From an uncultured Clostridia bacterium (GTDB taxonomy: Bacteria > Bacillota > Clostridia > Christensenellales > Pumilibacteraceae), in assembly GCA_947175335.1 (NCBI GenBank), contig CAMWMF010000008.1, positions 1 through 64,000 of the forward strand: a DNA stretch of 64,000 nucleotides. Direction: 5' to 3'. Positions 7,464-17,164 of the stretch are shown here, one piece after another. Below the pieces are notes generated by a model. It ran no database searches. It was not told where the DNA came from and saw only the letters and a program-made list of their open reading frames with translations. Both the position numbers and the translations under genes were made by a program. The stretch's first letter is position 1, and each line of letters starts with the position of its first letter.

Positions 7464-7781
7464 TTATAATCTGTCATATATTCTTTGAAATTCATGAATT
7501 GCAATCCCCAACTCTGTTGAACTCAAATCTTCCATCGTATCCAACATAATGTATGTAGACTGCAATAATCGCTGTTTTATTGTGAATATGCCAATCTTAT
7601 TCTTATATTTGAAAAATCGTTCACCGGCAATAAAATGGTCGTACAACTCCTGCATTTCGGACAAAACGACATCCTCTATCAAACCTTTACTCCACTTGGA
7701 ATTTACATTAGACAATTCAGCATTCGCAACCGCGATAACATTTTGTACGGAAGCTATAGCTCTTTCTAAACGCTTTTTCAT
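7464..7781 (-). CDS. Hypothetical protein, predicted all-helical, 105 residues
   Basis: I do not recognise this soluble protein. It starts MKKRLERAIASVQNVIAVA and reads as a run of amphipathic helices with no Cys and no membrane segment. It has its own promoter, an ATG with GAGGT upstream and its own terminator, so it looks like a free-standing, expressed gene. The DNA is more AT-rich than the neighbouring rny and sigF genes, and the gene separates rny from spoIIAA, which hints at later insertion. No function can be inferred. Confidence 0.75.
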   Translation of the reverse strand: MKKRLERAIASVQNVIAVANAELSNVNSKWSKGLIEDVVLSEMQELYDHFIAGERFFKYKNKIGIFTIKQRLLQSTYIMLDTMEDLSSTELGIAIHEFQRIYDRL

Positions 7782-7796
7782 AGCTATACCTCGTTA

Positions 7797-7819
7797 AATT
7801 ACAGTTAATTGTAATTACA
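7797..7819. repeat. Overlapping AATTACA/TGTAATT inverted repeats (candidate operator)
   Basis: Three copies of the AATTACA motif in alternating orientation: AATTACA (7797-7803), TGTAATT (7810-7816) and AATTACA overlapping it (7813-7819). They lie between the -10 box and the ribosome-binding site of the gene at 7464-7781. Confidence 0.5.
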
Positions 7820-7847
7820 TTATACCAAACACCAATAAAAAAAGCAA
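7819..7847 (-). promoter_or_regulatory. Promoter of the 105-residue gene
   Basis: Minus-strand TTGCTT (7842-7847), 17 bp, TATAAT (7819-7824). The -35 box overlaps the end of the rny terminator stem and its T-run. Confidence 0.72.
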
Positions 7848-7869
7848 GGACTGTTTATCACGTCCTTGC
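7844..7869 (-). terminator. Rho-independent terminator of rny
   Basis: Stem GCAAGGAC / GTCCTTGC with a 10-base loop, followed on the minus strand by TTTTTTTA. It is symmetric enough to work on both strands. Confidence 0.88.
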
Positions 7870-7886
7870 TTTTTATAATTACTAAT

Positions 7887-9470
7887 TTACTTTGCGTATT
7901 CCACCGCGCGAGTTTCGCGGATTACGTTTACCTTGATTTGTCCGGGATACTGCATATCTTGTTCGATTTGCTTTGCTATCTCTTTGGACATATACATGGC
8001 TTGAACGTCGTCCACAACTTCGGGTTTGACGATTATACGTATCTCGCGTCCTGCCTGAACGGCAAAAGACTTTTCCACGCCCTCGAAGCCGTTGGCGATT
8101 TCTTCGAGCTTTTCAAGGCGTTTTACGTAGTTATCCAGCGACTCTCTGCGTGCACCGGGGCGTGCGCCCGATATGGCGTCCGCACACTGAACTATAACAG
8201 CCTCAATCGTTTCGGGATCGACATCGTTGTGGTGCGCCGCGATACAGTGAACAACTTCCTTGCTCTCCTTGTACTTTTTGGCGATATCAACGCCTATCGA
8301 CACGTGCGTGCCGTCCATCTCATGATCGAGCGCCTTGCCGATGTCGTGCAACAGTCCTGCGCGCTTGCAAAGCGGCACGTTTGCGCCAAGCTCTGCTGCC
8401 ATAATGCCCGCAAGGTGCGAAGCCTCTATGGAGTGACGAAGTACGTTTTGACCGTAACTGGTGCGGAAGCGAAGTCTGCCGAGTATTTTGGCGAGGTCGG
8501 GATTGAGTCCGAACACGCCCGTTTCGTACATAGCGTTTTCGCCCGCTTCCTTGATTTTTACGTCGACTTCCTTTTGCGCCTTTTCTACCAAATCCTCTAT
8601 TCTACCGGGATGGATACGCCCGTCGCTGATAAGCTTTTCCAGCGCGATACGCGCAACCTCGCGGCGAACGGGGTCGAAGCAGGAAAGCACAACAGCTTCG
8701 GGAGTATCGTCTATAATAAGGTCGCAGCCGGTAGCGGTTTCGAGTGCGCGGATGTTGCGCCCCTCTCTACCGATAATTCTACCCTTCATTTCGTCGTTGG
8801 GCAACGCGACCGTGGATACCGTTATTTCGGAACTGTGGTCAACCGCACAACGCTGTACGGCAAGTGCCACAATCTTTTGCGCGCGTTTGTCCGCTTCTTC
8901 CTTGGCTTCGGCGTCTATTTCGCGTACCATTTTGGCTGCGTCGTGTTTTGCTTCGTCGCGTATAGCGTCTATCAATTGCGACTTAGCTTCATCCTTGGAC
9001 ATACCGGACACGCGCTGAATTTCGTCCAATATGCGTGCGTTTGCCGTTTGCAATTCGGCTTTTAACTTGTCCGCTTCGGCGTGCTTTTGCGCAAGCGACG
9101 CTTTTTGTGCGTCCAAATCGTCCGATTTTTTGTCGAGCAATTGCTCCTTTTTGTCTAACGTTTCCTCACGCTGAATAATTCTTTGTTCGGAACGGGAAAC
9201 GTTTGCCTGCTTTTCGCGCAACTCTTTTTCCTGGGCGCTACGTTCTTTTTCCAGCTCTTCTCTTGCTTCGCGCGTTGCTGTTTTGCGCATTTCTTTTACT
9301 TCGTTTACGGCGTCTTCCAGTATTTTGTTAGCCGCTTGTTTTGCAGCGCCGTGCTTTTTGTCGCGGTATGCACGGTAAATAAATATACCGCCCGCCGCAC
9401 CGACAATCAAAGCTACGATTGGCAAAACAATGGCTAAAACAACCGCCGTACTTGCACAAAGTAGGGTCAT
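7887..9470 (-). CDS. rny: Ribonuclease Y
   Basis: Membrane-tethered endoribonuclease that initiates mRNA decay in Bacillota. The 527-residue product has an N-terminal membrane helix (about 3-30), a long charged coiled coil (about 35-200), a KH domain ([17 protein letters not shown]) and an HD domain ([19 protein letters not shown]; metal site [15 protein letters not shown]). The ATG at 9470 (MTLLCAST) has AAAGGAG upstream; the frame extends 25 codons further but without a site. A promoter lies ~110 bp upstream. Its neighbours comF and ackA share the strand but have separate signals. Confidence 0.97.
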   Translation of the reverse strand: MTLLCASTAVVLAIVLPIVALIVGAAGGIFIYRAYRDKKHGAAKQAANKILEDAVNEVKEMRKTATREAREELEKERSAQEKELREKQANVSRSEQRIIQREETLDKKEQLLDKKSDDLDAQKASLAQKHAEADKLKAELQTANARILDEIQRVSGMSKDEAKSQLIDAIRDEAKHDAAKMVREIDAEAKEEADKRAQKIVALAVQRCAVDHSSEITVSTVALPNDEMKGRIIGREGRNIRALETATGCDLIIDDTPEAVVLSCFDPVRREVARIALEKLISDGRIHPGRIEDLVEKAQKEVDVKIKEAGENAMYETGVFGLNPDLAKILGRLRFRTSYGQNVLRHSIEASHLAGIMAAELGANVPLCKRAGLLHDIGKALDHEMDGTHVSIGVDIAKKYKESKEVVHCIAAHHNDVDPETIEAVIVQCADAISGARPGARRESLDNYVKRLEKLEEIANGFEGVEKSFAVQAGREIRIIVKPEVVDDVQAMYMSKEIAKQIEQDMQYPGQIKVNVIRETRAVEYAK

Positions 9471-9576
9471 GGTGCATTCTCCTTTTAATACTTTTGTATG
9501 TGAATAAAGCTTTATGATTAACCGAAGTAAATACTCGGTAAACAATCCACTGCGGTACCCATACTGTACCGATTAT

Positions 9577-9606
9577 ATTTTAACACTAAATCGACATATA
9601 AGTCAA
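9577..9606 (-). promoter_or_regulatory. Promoter of rny
   Basis: Minus-strand TTGACT (9601-9606), 18 bp, TAAAAT (9577-9582). It starts at the 3' end of comF and would give a leader of ~100 nt. Confidence 0.6.
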
Positions 9607-9611
9607 GTTAT

Positions 9612-10355
9612 TTACTTGCGAAAATCGGTTATATTTTGCGACGGTTTGTCTAAAATAGGACGTTCGGGAATGGAAGCGAACGTAAGCACGTACACTATCT
9701 TTGCACCCGCGCGCTTTAATACCCTGCTGCACTCGTCCGCAGTGGAGCCCGTGGTCATAACGTCGTCAACCAAAATAACATGATCGGGCGGTGTATCTAT
9801 TGCTCTAAACGAATCTTTTAAATTTTCCAGTCGAGCAGCTCTGTTCAATTTTGCTTGGTTGGGCGTTTTTACCGATTTTTCAAGCAAACACTCGCACGGC
9901 AAATCCACGCGTTCGGCGAGCTCCCGCGCAAGCAATTCGGCTTGGTTATATCCGCGTTTCCGTTGGCGCGACTTATGTATAGGCACATACGTAATGCAGT
10001 CCGCTTGCCAATCGGACAGCAATAACACGTCGAGCAAATATTGACTCAACGTGTTAGCTAAATACTTGGCATTGCCGTATTTTAATCTATATATTAAGTT
10101 TTTTGCATTGCCGTCGTAATTGACGGCTGAACGAGCCTCGTCAAAGTGCAAAGACTGTCCGCTGCACTCGTCGCAGTAATCGCCTATGCCTATCTTGTGT
10201 CTGCCGCAACGTAAGCAAAAATTATCGTTAATCTCCAACTTACAGGCTTCGCACAATCCGTAACGGTTTGGTCGCATTTCTTTGCCGCAAACAATACACT
10301 TGATATCGTCGGGAAAGAGCATGCGAATTATTTCGTTTTTAACCGAAAGCTTCAA
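9612..10355 (-). CDS. comF: ComF-family phosphoribosyltransferase-like protein
   Basis: ComF-like protein, linked to DNA uptake and recombination in competent bacteria; also common in non-competent Clostridia. The 247-residue product begins with a double zinc-ribbon (CIVCGKEMRP, CEACKLEI, CLRCGRH, CDECSG), followed by the type I phosphoribosyltransferase fold with the PRPP loop VILVDDVMTTGSTADEC and PIHKSRQRKRGYNQAELLAR. The start is TTG 10355, one base after the ackA stop and without a clear ribosome-binding site, so translation probably depends on coupling to ackA. Confidence 0.9.
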   Translation of the reverse strand: MKLSVKNEIIRMLFPDDIKCIVCGKEMRPNRYGLCEACKLEINDNFCLRCGRHKIGIGDYCDECSGQSLHFDEARSAVNYDGNAKNLIYRLKYGNAKYLANTLSQYLLDVLLLSDWQADCITYVPIHKSRQRKRGYNQAELLARELAERVDLPCECLLEKSVKTPNQAKLNRAARLENLKDSFRAIDTPPDHVILVDDVMTTGSTADECSRVLKRAGAKIVYVLTFASIPERPILDKPSQNITDFRK

Positions 10356-10356
10356 T

Positions 10357-11550
10357 TTATTTATCGTCTTTGTGCTTTAACGTTTCGCGCGCTATATAAA
10401 GTTCCTCGTTGGTTGGAATAATGTAAACCTTAACCTTGGAATCGGGGGCTGAAATAAGCACTTCCTCGTCGCGCGGAGGATTGGCGTTTTTGGATTTGTC
10501 GAGCTTAATGCCCAAAAATTCCATATCTTTGCATACGGCTTCCCTCACGCAAACGGTATGCTCGCCTATTCCGCCGGTAAACACCAAGCAGTCAAGCCCG
10601 CCCATTGCCGCGGCATACGAGCCTACATACTTTTTGACGCGGTAGCTGAACATATCGAGAGCAAGGATAGCGCGAGGATTTTTCTCATTTGCCGCTTTTT
10701 CCAAATCGCGAAAGTCCGAGCTAACGCCGCTTATACCCATTACGCCGCACTTTTTATTAAGATAGTTTGTCATTTCGTGTACGTCGTAGCCCTTTTTGCC
10801 CATAAGGTATTCCATAACGGCGGGGTCGATATCACCGCTGCGCGTGCCCATAATAAGGCCTTCCAGCGGAGTTAAGCCCATGGACGTGTCTACGCACTTG
10901 CCGTTTTTTACGGCGCTTACGCTCGCGCCGTTGCCTAGGTGGCAAACAATAGTTTTAATCTTGTCGGTGCCGCAAAGCGCAGACGCCCTGCCCGACACGT
11001 ACGCATGACTCGTACCGTGAAAACCGTACTTACGCACCTTATACTTTTTATAATCGTCGTAATCAATGCCGTACATATACGCATATTCAGGCATTGTCGC
11101 GTGGAACGTCGTGTCAAAAACGGCTACCATCGGCGCCTTAGGCATAGCTTCTTGGCAAGCCTTAATTCCCATAATGTTGGCCGGCATGTGCAGCGGGCCC
11201 AAATCGGTGTTGGACTCGATAAGCTTTAACGTTTCTGGCGTTACAAGCACCGAATCCTTAAAGTTTTCGCCTGCGTGGAGCACGCGGTGGCCGACGGCGG
11301 CTATCTCCGACATATCGGCAATAACGCCATGTTCGGCATTTACAAGCGCGTCCAAAACGTACTTGATAGCTTCCTTATGCGTAGGCATATCGACTTTTAT
11401 TTCCACCTTTGTCTTGCCCGTATGATTAAGAACGGACTTGTCCATGCCTATGCGTTCGCAAACGCCCTTAGCCAAAACCGCTTGCGTTTCTGTTTCTATA
11501 AGCTGATATTTAAGCGACGAGCTACCCGCATTTATAACAAGTATCTTCAT
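10357..11550 (-). CDS. ackA: Acetate kinase
   Basis: Converts acetyl phosphate and ADP to acetate and ATP, the substrate-level phosphorylation step of acetate fermentation. The 397-residue product has ASKHA-fold motifs INAGSSSLKYQL, VFDTTFHATMPEYAY, YGFHGTSHAYVSGRA, CHLGNGASVSAV and FTGGIGEH. The start is ATG 11550 with GGAGGT upstream; a longer frame begins at 11577 without a site. No phosphotransacetylase gene is adjacent. It lies 66 bp downstream of dnaJ, behind a weak hairpin, with no obvious promoter of its own. Confidence 0.98.
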   Translation of the reverse strand: MKILVINAGSSSLKYQLIETETQAVLAKGVCERIGMDKSVLNHTGKTKVEIKVDMPTHKEAIKYVLDALVNAEHGVIADMSEIAAVGHRVLHAGENFKDSVLVTPETLKLIESNTDLGPLHMPANIMGIKACQEAMPKAPMVAVFDTTFHATMPEYAYMYGIDYDDYKKYKVRKYGFHGTSHAYVSGRASALCGTDKIKTIVCHLGNGASVSAVKNGKCVDTSMGLTPLEGLIMGTRSGDIDPAVMEYLMGKKGYDVHEMTNYLNKKCGVMGISGVSSDFRDLEKAANEKNPRAILALDMFSYRVKKYVGSYAAAMGGLDCLVFTGGIGEHTVCVREAVCKDMEFLGIKLDKSKNANPPRDEEVLISAPDSKVKVYIIPTNEELYIARETLKHKDDK

Positions 11551-11570
11551 AGTAGTACCTCCGTTAAACG

Positions 11571-11597
11571 CAAACAACCGCCGAGTAAAATCGGCGG
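11571..11597 (-). terminator. Probable terminator of dnaJ
   Basis: Stem CCGCCGA / TCGGCGG with a 6-base loop, followed on the minus strand by TTGTTTG. The T-run is interrupted, so some read-through into ackA is plausible. Confidence 0.6.
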
Positions 11598-11616
11598 CTT
11601 TTGCTTGAATTTAAAT

Positions 11617-12726
11617 TTATTTTTTCAAGAATTCCCGAGCCTTGTCGTACTGCTCAGGTTTAAGGCTTTCGTGAAGCTCTTTTATTTTTTGACGTTGAGA
11701 TTTGTCGAGATTTTTAGGCAACTCAATATCGATTGTGACAAGCAAATCGCCTTTCAACTGCTTTTTAGGGTTTTCAAGCCCTTGTTCTTTCAGTTTAAAG
11801 GTCATACCGCTTTGCGCACCTTCCGGCAACGTGAACGCTATCTTGTTGCCTTTGAGCGAAGGAACAAGCACCTTGTCACCTAATAGTGCCTGAGTAAACG
11901 AAACAGGAATATCCACAAGCAAATCCAACCCCTTGCGGCGGAAAAGCCTATGCGGCATAACCGAAACGTTCAAAATAAGATTGCCCGCTTTAGCGCCCGT
12001 CCTGGTACGCTCGCCCTCGTTGGGAATGGTAAGAGTTGTATTAGGCTCGATACCCGCAGGGAAAGTTATACGCAAATTGGAATTTTTACGCAATGAACCG
12101 CGCCCGCCGCAAGACGTGCAAGGCTCTTTTATAATTCTGCCGCTTCCGCCGCAAACATTACACGGCTTCATGCTTACCACTCTGCCAAACGGCGTTTCTT
12201 GCGCATACCGCACTTTACCCGAACCGCCGCAGTTGGTGCACTTGACAAACTGCGTGCCGTTTTTCGCGCCAGTGCCACGGCACGCAGCACAAGGCTCAAA
12301 CCTATTTACGGTTATCTCCTTTTGCGTACCGTACGCAGCTTCCTCAAAAGTAAGCGTAACGTTAAGACCGATATCACCGGGGTTGCCATGAGGAGCTCCA
12401 TGCTCGTTGCCGAACATATTGACAAACTCGTCAAAGAAACTGTTTCCGCCTCGCGCACCACCGCCTTGACCTCCGGCGCCTCCGGCACCGCCAAACGAGC
12501 CGTTGCTGCCACCACCTGCTTGGGCGGCGTCGTACTCGGCGCGTTTTTGCGGGTCTGAAAGCGTTTCGTACGCTTCGTTTACCTCTTTGAATTTGTTAGC
12601 GGCTGCTTCGTCGCCCGGATGCAAGTCGGGGTGATATTGACGTGCGAGCTTACGGAAAGCCGATTTAAGCTCCTCGTCGGTAGCGGTTTTGCTTACACCC
12701 AACGTTTCATAATAATTCTTTGCCAT
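11617..12726 (-). CDS. dnaJ: Chaperone protein DnaJ
   Basis: Hsp40 co-chaperone that delivers clients to DnaK and stimulates its ATPase. The 369-residue product has a J domain (1-70, HPD in YHPDLHPGD), a Gly-rich linker (about 73-100), four CxxCxGxG zinc repeats ([32 protein letters not shown]) and the C-terminal substrate-binding and dimerisation domains. ATG 12726 with GCGGAG upstream. It is the last gene of hrcA-grpE-dnaK-dnaJ, but 158 bp separates it from dnaK, with a large hairpin and a possible internal promoter. Confidence 0.98.
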   Translation of the reverse strand: MAKNYYETLGVSKTATDEELKSAFRKLARQYHPDLHPGDEAAANKFKEVNEAYETLSDPQKRAEYDAAQAGGGSNGSFGGAGGAGGQGGGARGGNSFFDEFVNMFGNEHGAPHGNPGDIGLNVTLTFEEAAYGTQKEITVNRFEPCAACRGTGAKNGTQFVKCTNCGGSGKVRYAQETPFGRVVSMKPCNVCGGSGRIIKEPCTSCGGRGSLRKNSNLRITFPAGIEPNTTLTIPNEGERTRTGAKAGNLILNVSVMPHRLFRRKGLDLLVDIPVSFTQALLGDKVLVPSLKGNKIAFTLPEGAQSGMTFKLKEQGLENPKKQLKGDLLVTIDIELPKNLDKSQRQKIKELHESLKPEQYDKAREFLKK

Positions 12727-12830
12727 TCTTTACTCCGCAATCTCGAAAGATGTGCTGTTAGTAAACCTCCGATAAGTGACGCGACAGACTGTCGCATAAT
12801 CACCTTTCATCGGTTCCGTTATATAATACC

Positions 12831-12862
12831 GCAACAAGAGCCGAATATCAGGCTCCTGTTGC
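12831..12862 (-). other. Stable hairpin between dnaK and dnaJ
   Basis: A 12 bp stem (GCAACAGGAGCC with GGCTCTTGTTGC, one G-T pair) and an 8-base loop, 22 bp after the dnaK stop. It is followed by GGTATTATATAAC rather than a T-run, so it is not a classic terminator. It could stabilise the upstream mRNA, mark a processing site, or be a leaky terminator. A TATTAT box follows directly and could serve dnaJ. Confidence 0.6.
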
Positions 12863-12884
12863 AGTACGTTATCGATTGATTGAA

Positions 12885-14696
12885 TTAGTTGGCGCCTTCG
12901 CCGTCGTCTACGACTTCGGGATTGTCTACTACAACGTCGTCCTCAGGCGGAGTTGCAGTGCCGTTTTCGTAGAGCTTGGAGAAGATGTCGTTGGACAGCT
13001 TTTGCAAGGTTTCCACAGCATCGCGGATAGCTTCGAGTTCCTCGGTCTTGATGACCTCGCGAACGTTAGCCATTTCCTTGTTAAGCTCGTCTTTTTGCTC
13101 GGGCGCAATGGTGTCGCCGTTTTCGCGCAAGAACTTCTCTATGGAGAATACAAGCATATCGGCTTGGTTCTTGGCTTCGACAACTTCTTTGCGCTGAGCG
13201 TCCTCCTCGGCAAACTTTTCGGCGTCCTTAATAGCCTGGTTGATTTGCGCTTCGGTAAGGTTGGTGGAAGCGGTAACGGTAACGCGTTGCTCCTTGCCGG
13301 TGCCCTTATCCTTAGCCGATACGTGAACTATACCGTTGGCGTCGATATCGAAGGTAACCTCGATTTGAGGAACACCACGGGGTGCAGGCGGAATGCCGCC
13401 GAGCTCGAACCGAGCAAGCGTCTTGTTGTGAGCCGCAATTTCGCGCTCGCCCTGCAATACGTGAATATCAACCGAAGGCTGATTGTCGGTAGCCGTGGAG
13501 AAGACCTGCGACTTTTTGGTCGGGATGGTGGTGTTTCTCGGAATAAGCTTGGTGAATATACCGCCGACAGTTTCGATACCGAGCGAAAGCGGAGTAACGT
13601 CCAAAAGCAATACGTCCTTAACCTCGCCGGCAAGAACACCGCCCTGGATAGCCGCGCCTACGGCAACACATTCGTCGGGGTTGATGCCCTTGAACGGCTC
13701 TTTGCCGGAAAGCTTGCGAACGGCTTCCACAACCGCGGGAATACGCGTGGAACCACCGACCATTATAACCTTGTCGATATCGTTGTTTGTGTAGCCTGCG
13801 TCCGACATAGCTTTTTTGGTAAGCTCGATGGAGCGGTCGACAAGGCGCTGAGACAACGCTTCGAACTTAGCACGAGTAATCTCGTATTCCAAGTGCTTGG
13901 GACCGGTAGCGTCAGCCGTGATGAACGGCAAGCTGACCGTGGTCTTTTGCGTGCCGGAAAGGTCGATCTTCGCCTTTTCCGCAGCTTCTTTAAGACGCTG
14001 CATAGCCATACGGTCTTTGCTGAGGTCGATGCCCTGATCGTTTTTGAACTGTTGGACAAGGTAGTCGATTATAACTTGGTCAAAGTCATCACCACCCAAG
14101 CGCGTGTCACCCGAAGTAGCTATAACCTCGAAAACGCCGTCGCCAATCTCCAAAATGGAAATATCGAACGTACCACCACCAAGGTCGTAAATGAATACCT
14201 TTTGGCTGGATCCCTGACCCTTGTCAAGTCCGTAAGCAAGCGCAGCCGCCGTAGGCTCGTTGATTATACGAAGAACGTCCAAGCCTGCAATCTTGCCTGC
14301 GTCCTTGGTCGCCTGACGCTGCGAGTCGTTGAAGTACGCGGGAACGGTAATAACCGCTTGCGTAACAGGTTCGCCGAGGTATGCTTCCGCATCCTTTTTA
14401 AGCTTGGTAAGGATCATAGCGGAAATCTCTTGCGGCGAGTAGTCCTTTTTGTCGATGTTGACCTTTCTGGACGTACCCATGTCGCGCTTGATAGAGATGA
14501 TTGTTCTATCGGGATTGGCAACAGCCTGACGCTTTGCAACCTGACCGACAAGACGCTCACCGTCTTTTGCAAAACCTACGACGGAAGGTGTCGTGCGGCC
14601 GCCTTCTGCGTTGGGAATAACAACGGGCTCGCCGCCTTCCAACACCGCCACACACGAATTGGTAGTACCTAAGTCTATACCAATGATTTTGCCCAT
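12885..14696 (-). CDS. dnaK: Chaperone protein DnaK (Hsp70)
   Basis: ATP-dependent Hsp70 chaperone of 603 residues. The nucleotide-binding domain (1-~365) shows [29 protein letters not shown], the actin-like signature [15 protein letters not shown] and [12 protein letters not shown]. The substrate-binding domain begins after the linker [15 protein letters not shown]. The C-terminal helical lid ends in an acidic tail ([13 protein letters not shown]). Start ATG 14696 with GGAGG upstream. It follows grpE by 46 bp and is controlled with it by the CIRCE element ahead of hrcA. Confidence 0.99.
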   Translation of the reverse strand: MGKIIGIDLGTTNSCVAVLEGGEPVVIPNAEGGRTTPSVVGFAKDGERLVGQVAKRQAVANPDRTIISIKRDMGTSRKVNIDKKDYSPQEISAMILTKLKKDAEAYLGEPVTQAVITVPAYFNDSQRQATKDAGKIAGLDVLRIINEPTAAALAYGLDKGQGSSQKVFIYDLGGGTFDISILEIGDGVFEVIATSGDTRLGGDDFDQVIIDYLVQQFKNDQGIDLSKDRMAMQRLKEAAEKAKIDLSGTQKTTVSLPFITADATGPKHLEYEITRAKFEALSQRLVDRSIELTKKAMSDAGYTNNDIDKVIMVGGSTRIPAVVEAVRKLSGKEPFKGINPDECVAVGAAIQGGVLAGEVKDVLLLDVTPLSLGIETVGGIFTKLIPRNTTIPTKKSQVFSTATDNQPSVDIHVLQGEREIAAHNKTLARFELGGIPPAPRGVPQIEVTFDIDANGIVHVSAKDKGTGKEQRVTVTASTNLTEAQINQAIKDAEKFAEEDAQRKEVVEAKNQADMLVFSIEKFLRENGDTIAPEQKDELNKEMANVREVIKTEELEAIRDAVETLQKLSNDIFSKLYENGTATPPEDDVVVDNPEVVDDGEGAN

Positions 14697-14742
14697 AAAA
14701 TAAATCCTCCAAAAAATGTTTTTTAAATAAGTAATTTATGCT

Positions 14743-15297
14743 TTAATTGGCGACTCTTACGACGCTGTGCCGCAAAATGCGGTCGCCCAATTTGTAGCCC
14801 TTGTTGTAGACCTCGACGATCATATTGACCTTGCTCGGGTCGTTGGTTTTGGTTTGCATGACCGCATTGTGAAGATTGGGGTCGAATTGCTGACCCAAAG
14901 CGGGAATCTCTTCCACACCGAACGACGTAAGAACATCCAATATCCGACGGTAAATCATCTTTACACCCTCGGCAATCTTTTCGTCCGTAATGGTCTGAAT
15001 CGCCTGCTTCAACACGTCAAGCTCGGGAATGATCTTTTCGAGAACGGCGCACATACCGTCTTCTTTGAGCTTTTTGTTGCCCTCGTTCATACGCTTGCGG
15101 TAGTTATCGAAGTCCGCCTGCATACGGTTGACCAAGTTAGAAAGCTCCTCCGATCTCGCTTTTTCCTTTACCGCAATAGCTTGCGCTATGGTAAGCTGTT
15201 GCGAAACGGCCGCTATCTGGTTTTGCATCGCTTTGTAATCGTCCTGCGAAACCTCGATGTTCAGCTCTCGGGTGCGCTCTCTCGTCTTATCGTCCAT
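14743..15297 (-). CDS. grpE: Nucleotide exchange factor GrpE
   Basis: Dimeric nucleotide exchange factor for DnaK. The 184-residue product has an N-terminal coiled coil (about 20-80, NRMQADFDNYRKRMN is the family signature) and a C-terminal beta domain (LGQQFDPNLHNAVMQ, VYNKGYKLGDRILRHSVVRV). It starts at ATG 15297 with GGAGG nearby, 22 bp after hrcA, in the heat-shock operon. Confidence 0.98.
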   Translation of the reverse strand: MDDKTRERTRELNIEVSQDDYKAMQNQIAAVSQQLTIAQAIAVKEKARSEELSNLVNRMQADFDNYRKRMNEGNKKLKEDGMCAVLEKIIPELDVLKQAIQTITDEKIAEGVKMIYRRILDVLTSFGVEEIPALGQQFDPNLHNAVMQTKTNDPSKVNMIVEVYNKGYKLGDRILRHSVVRVAN

Positions 15298-15319
15298 TAT
15301 ATCCTCCGTCCGAAAAATT

Positions 15320-16408
15320 TTATTCGTCAGTATCGGAAGTTACCGACGAACTGTATTCATCCGTACCGTCACCCTGCGCGCCTTCACCCGCCGGCAACAT
15401 TTGCACGGTCTTTGACAAATAATCAAGCACGGAAACAACCTTGGAATAGTCCATGCGTATCGGGCCTATTACACCGGCGTTGCCTACCGTAACACCGCCT
15501 ATATTATATGACGCGGTTACTATGGCACATTCCGGCATACCCTCACGAATTTCGTTGTCTCTGCCTATTTGAAATGTAATGTTCACATCGTCGGAATTTT
15601 GAAGGACGGGAACAAGCTCCTCTTTTGCGTCCAAAAATTCCAACATGGCTTTCGCCTTTTTAAGATTGGCGTACTCGGGCTGTTCGAGTATTTTGGCGCT
15701 ACCCTCCAACACAATGTCCGAAAACATATCGTCGTGCGAGTAGCTTTTGAATATCCGAAGTATAGTAGAAAAAACCCGTTCGTACTCTTTTTTCACCTGC
15801 TTGACGATTTTGTTGGGCTGTCTGTTGATTTCGCTGATAGTATGCCCCGCAAAAGCGCCTGTAACAAACTGCGAAACACTGTCGCAATATTCGTCCGTGA
15901 CCCCGCTGCCGATATTGACCGTCGCGTCTTTAAGTACACCCATGTTGGTGACGATAATAATAAGCGCGGAAGTATCGGTAATCCTGACAATGCGAATGTT
16001 GAGTATTGTCGCAGCGTCGTTGCTTTGCACGTAGGCTACCGAAGTGAGGTTGGTGATTTCGGATATCACCTTTGCGGTGTTTTTGAGCACCTCGTCCAGC
16101 TCGGTGATTTTTTTGTTAAAGTACCGTTTTACTATTTTCAGCTCAGACCGCGTAAGCTTGCGACGCGGCATCAGCTTTTCCACGTACAGCCTGTACGCTT
16201 CGGCTGTTGGCACCCTACCGGACGAGGTATGCAACTGAGTAAGATACCCCATCTCCTCCAATGCCGCCATTTCGTTACGAATTGTTGCGGACGACAGTGC
16301 GGGCAAATGCTTCTCCTTGATTTCCGAGCTGGAAACAGGCTGGCAGTTTTCGATATATCCGTCTACAACCGCTTGAAGTATTTTCTCTTTTCTTCCCGTC
16401 AAACCCAT
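15320..16408 (-). CDS. hrcA: Heat-inducible transcription repressor HrcA
   Basis: Repressor that binds CIRCE and is kept active by the GroE chaperonin, reported to act on dnaK and groE operons. The 362-residue protein starts with a winged-helix domain (GRKEKILQAVVDGYIENCQP, then SSATIRNEMAALEEMGYL), followed by the dimerisation and inserted domains (GPIRMDYSKVVSVLDYLS at the C terminus). I chose ATG 16408 (MGLTGRKEK), matching the family start, with GGATG upstream. A TTG at 16438 in the same frame lies inside CIRCE and is less likely. It ends in an acidic Ser/Thr tail. Confidence 0.96.
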   Translation of the reverse strand: MGLTGRKEKILQAVVDGYIENCQPVSSSEIKEKHLPALSSATIRNEMAALEEMGYLTQLHTSSGRVPTAEAYRLYVEKLMPRRKLTRSELKIVKRYFNKKITELDEVLKNTAKVISEITNLTSVAYVQSNDAATILNIRIVRITDTSALIIIVTNMGVLKDATVNIGSGVTDEYCDSVSQFVTGAFAGHTISEINRQPNKIVKQVKKEYERVFSTILRIFKSYSHDDMFSDIVLEGSAKILEQPEYANLKKAKAMLEFLDAKEELVPVLQNSDDVNITFQIGRDNEIREGMPECAIVTASYNIGGVTVGNAGVIGPIRMDYSKVVSVLDYLSKTVQMLPAGEGAQGDGTDEYSSSVTSDTDE

Positions 16409-16431
16409 CAACACATCCAAACGCACGCGAA

Positions 16432-16458
16432 TTAGCAAACTACGGCATAGAGTGCTAA
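16432..16458 (-). promoter_or_regulatory. CIRCE operator of the hrcA-grpE-dnaK-dnaJ operon
   Basis: On the minus strand TTAGCACTC, 9 bp spacer, GTTTGCTAA. The promoter-proximal arm is perfect against the consensus TTAGCACTC-N9-GAGTGCTAA; the distal arm has two mismatches. It lies just after the promoter, so HrcA binding would block transcription. Confidence 0.92.
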
Positions 16459-16462
16459 AATA

Positions 16463-16491
16463 AGTTTACCATATACCTTTACCTTTGTCAA
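16463..16491 (-). promoter_or_regulatory. Promoter of the hrcA operon
   Basis: Minus-strand TTGACA (16486-16491), 17 bp, TAAACT (16463-16468), ending 4 bp before CIRCE. Confidence 0.82.
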
Positions 16492-16582
16492 TCGTTTTTC
16501 CGAAAAAAAATTACGCGTTTTTCCAAAAATAGTGGACGCGTTTTTTATCGAATACAATATATGTGAATTGTTATATAATAAT

Positions 16583-17158
16583 CTAATTGGCGCTTGCCGG
16601 AACGTACACAACAATATCGGTGCCGCAATCTACAACAACGGCATGTTTTGGCGACGAAAGCACAAGCCGTATCATAAACAAATCGGCAACGCTGCCGAAC
16701 ACATTATACATAAGCGGCATAAACGGCAAAACAAAGAATTCGGCAGGCAAAAATACGCAAAGCGGAATGAGCAAAGCGCAGTAAAAAAAGAACGGGAACG
16801 ACGCAACAAAAAAGTATTGACCTTTGCCGAATATGATATCGGGCGACCCGCAGTACGCGGCAAACTTGCCGAATTTTACGAACGGCCTTTTCCACCTACT
16901 GACTATAATGGCAAAAGCGTGTGCAAATTCATGAACGTACGGATAAATCAAGCACAGCGCGACGCCGCACAAAATATATACAAAATAAATACCGCCGGCC
17001 TGACTTAACATTCTCAAACAATAGTTAAGTACAATTCCGACTACACAGCTAACCGAAATGGATATAAACGCAAAAAGATTGAGCTTATTAAGCATTCTAA
17101 ACTTTGGATCGGATAAATCCAGTCTTTTTATAGCTTTGTAATCGTAAACCGCTTTCAT
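16583..17158 (-). CDS. DUF3267-type membrane protein, putative zinc metallopeptidase
   Basis: Integral membrane protein of 191 residues with an HExxH-type motif (YVHEFAHAFAII) between two hydrophobic segments, the layout of DUF3267 putative zincins. About four membrane helices can be seen (near 32-52, 60-80, 115-137 and 142-165). The substrate is unknown; some distant relatives are membrane site-2-like peptidases. ATG 17158 is preferred over the in-frame ATG 6 bases upstream because the latter overlaps the 6 bp after the -10. There is no ribosome-binding site, and the ATG is 7 bases from the -10, so a leaderless mRNA is likely. Confidence 0.75.
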   Translation of the reverse strand: MKAVYDYKAIKRLDLSDPKFRMLNKLNLFAFISISVSCVVGIVLNYCLRMLSQAGGIYFVYILCGVALCLIYPYVHEFAHAFAIIVSRWKRPFVKFGKFAAYCGSPDIIFGKGQYFFVASFPFFFYCALLIPLCVFLPAEFFVLPFMPLMYNVFGSVADLFMIRLVLSSPKHAVVVDCGTDIVVYVPASAN

Positions 17159-17164
17159 AAGCAT

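Noticed and set aside
7866..9065. 399-codon plus-strand frame opposite rny
   Set aside because: Same kind of shadow; the product looks like no known protein and rny explains the region.
12876..14672. 598-codon open frame on the plus strand opposite dnaK
   Set aside because: Open antisense frames opposite dnaK are a well-known by-product of its codon use. It has no ribosome site, and dnaK is fully conserved on the other strand.
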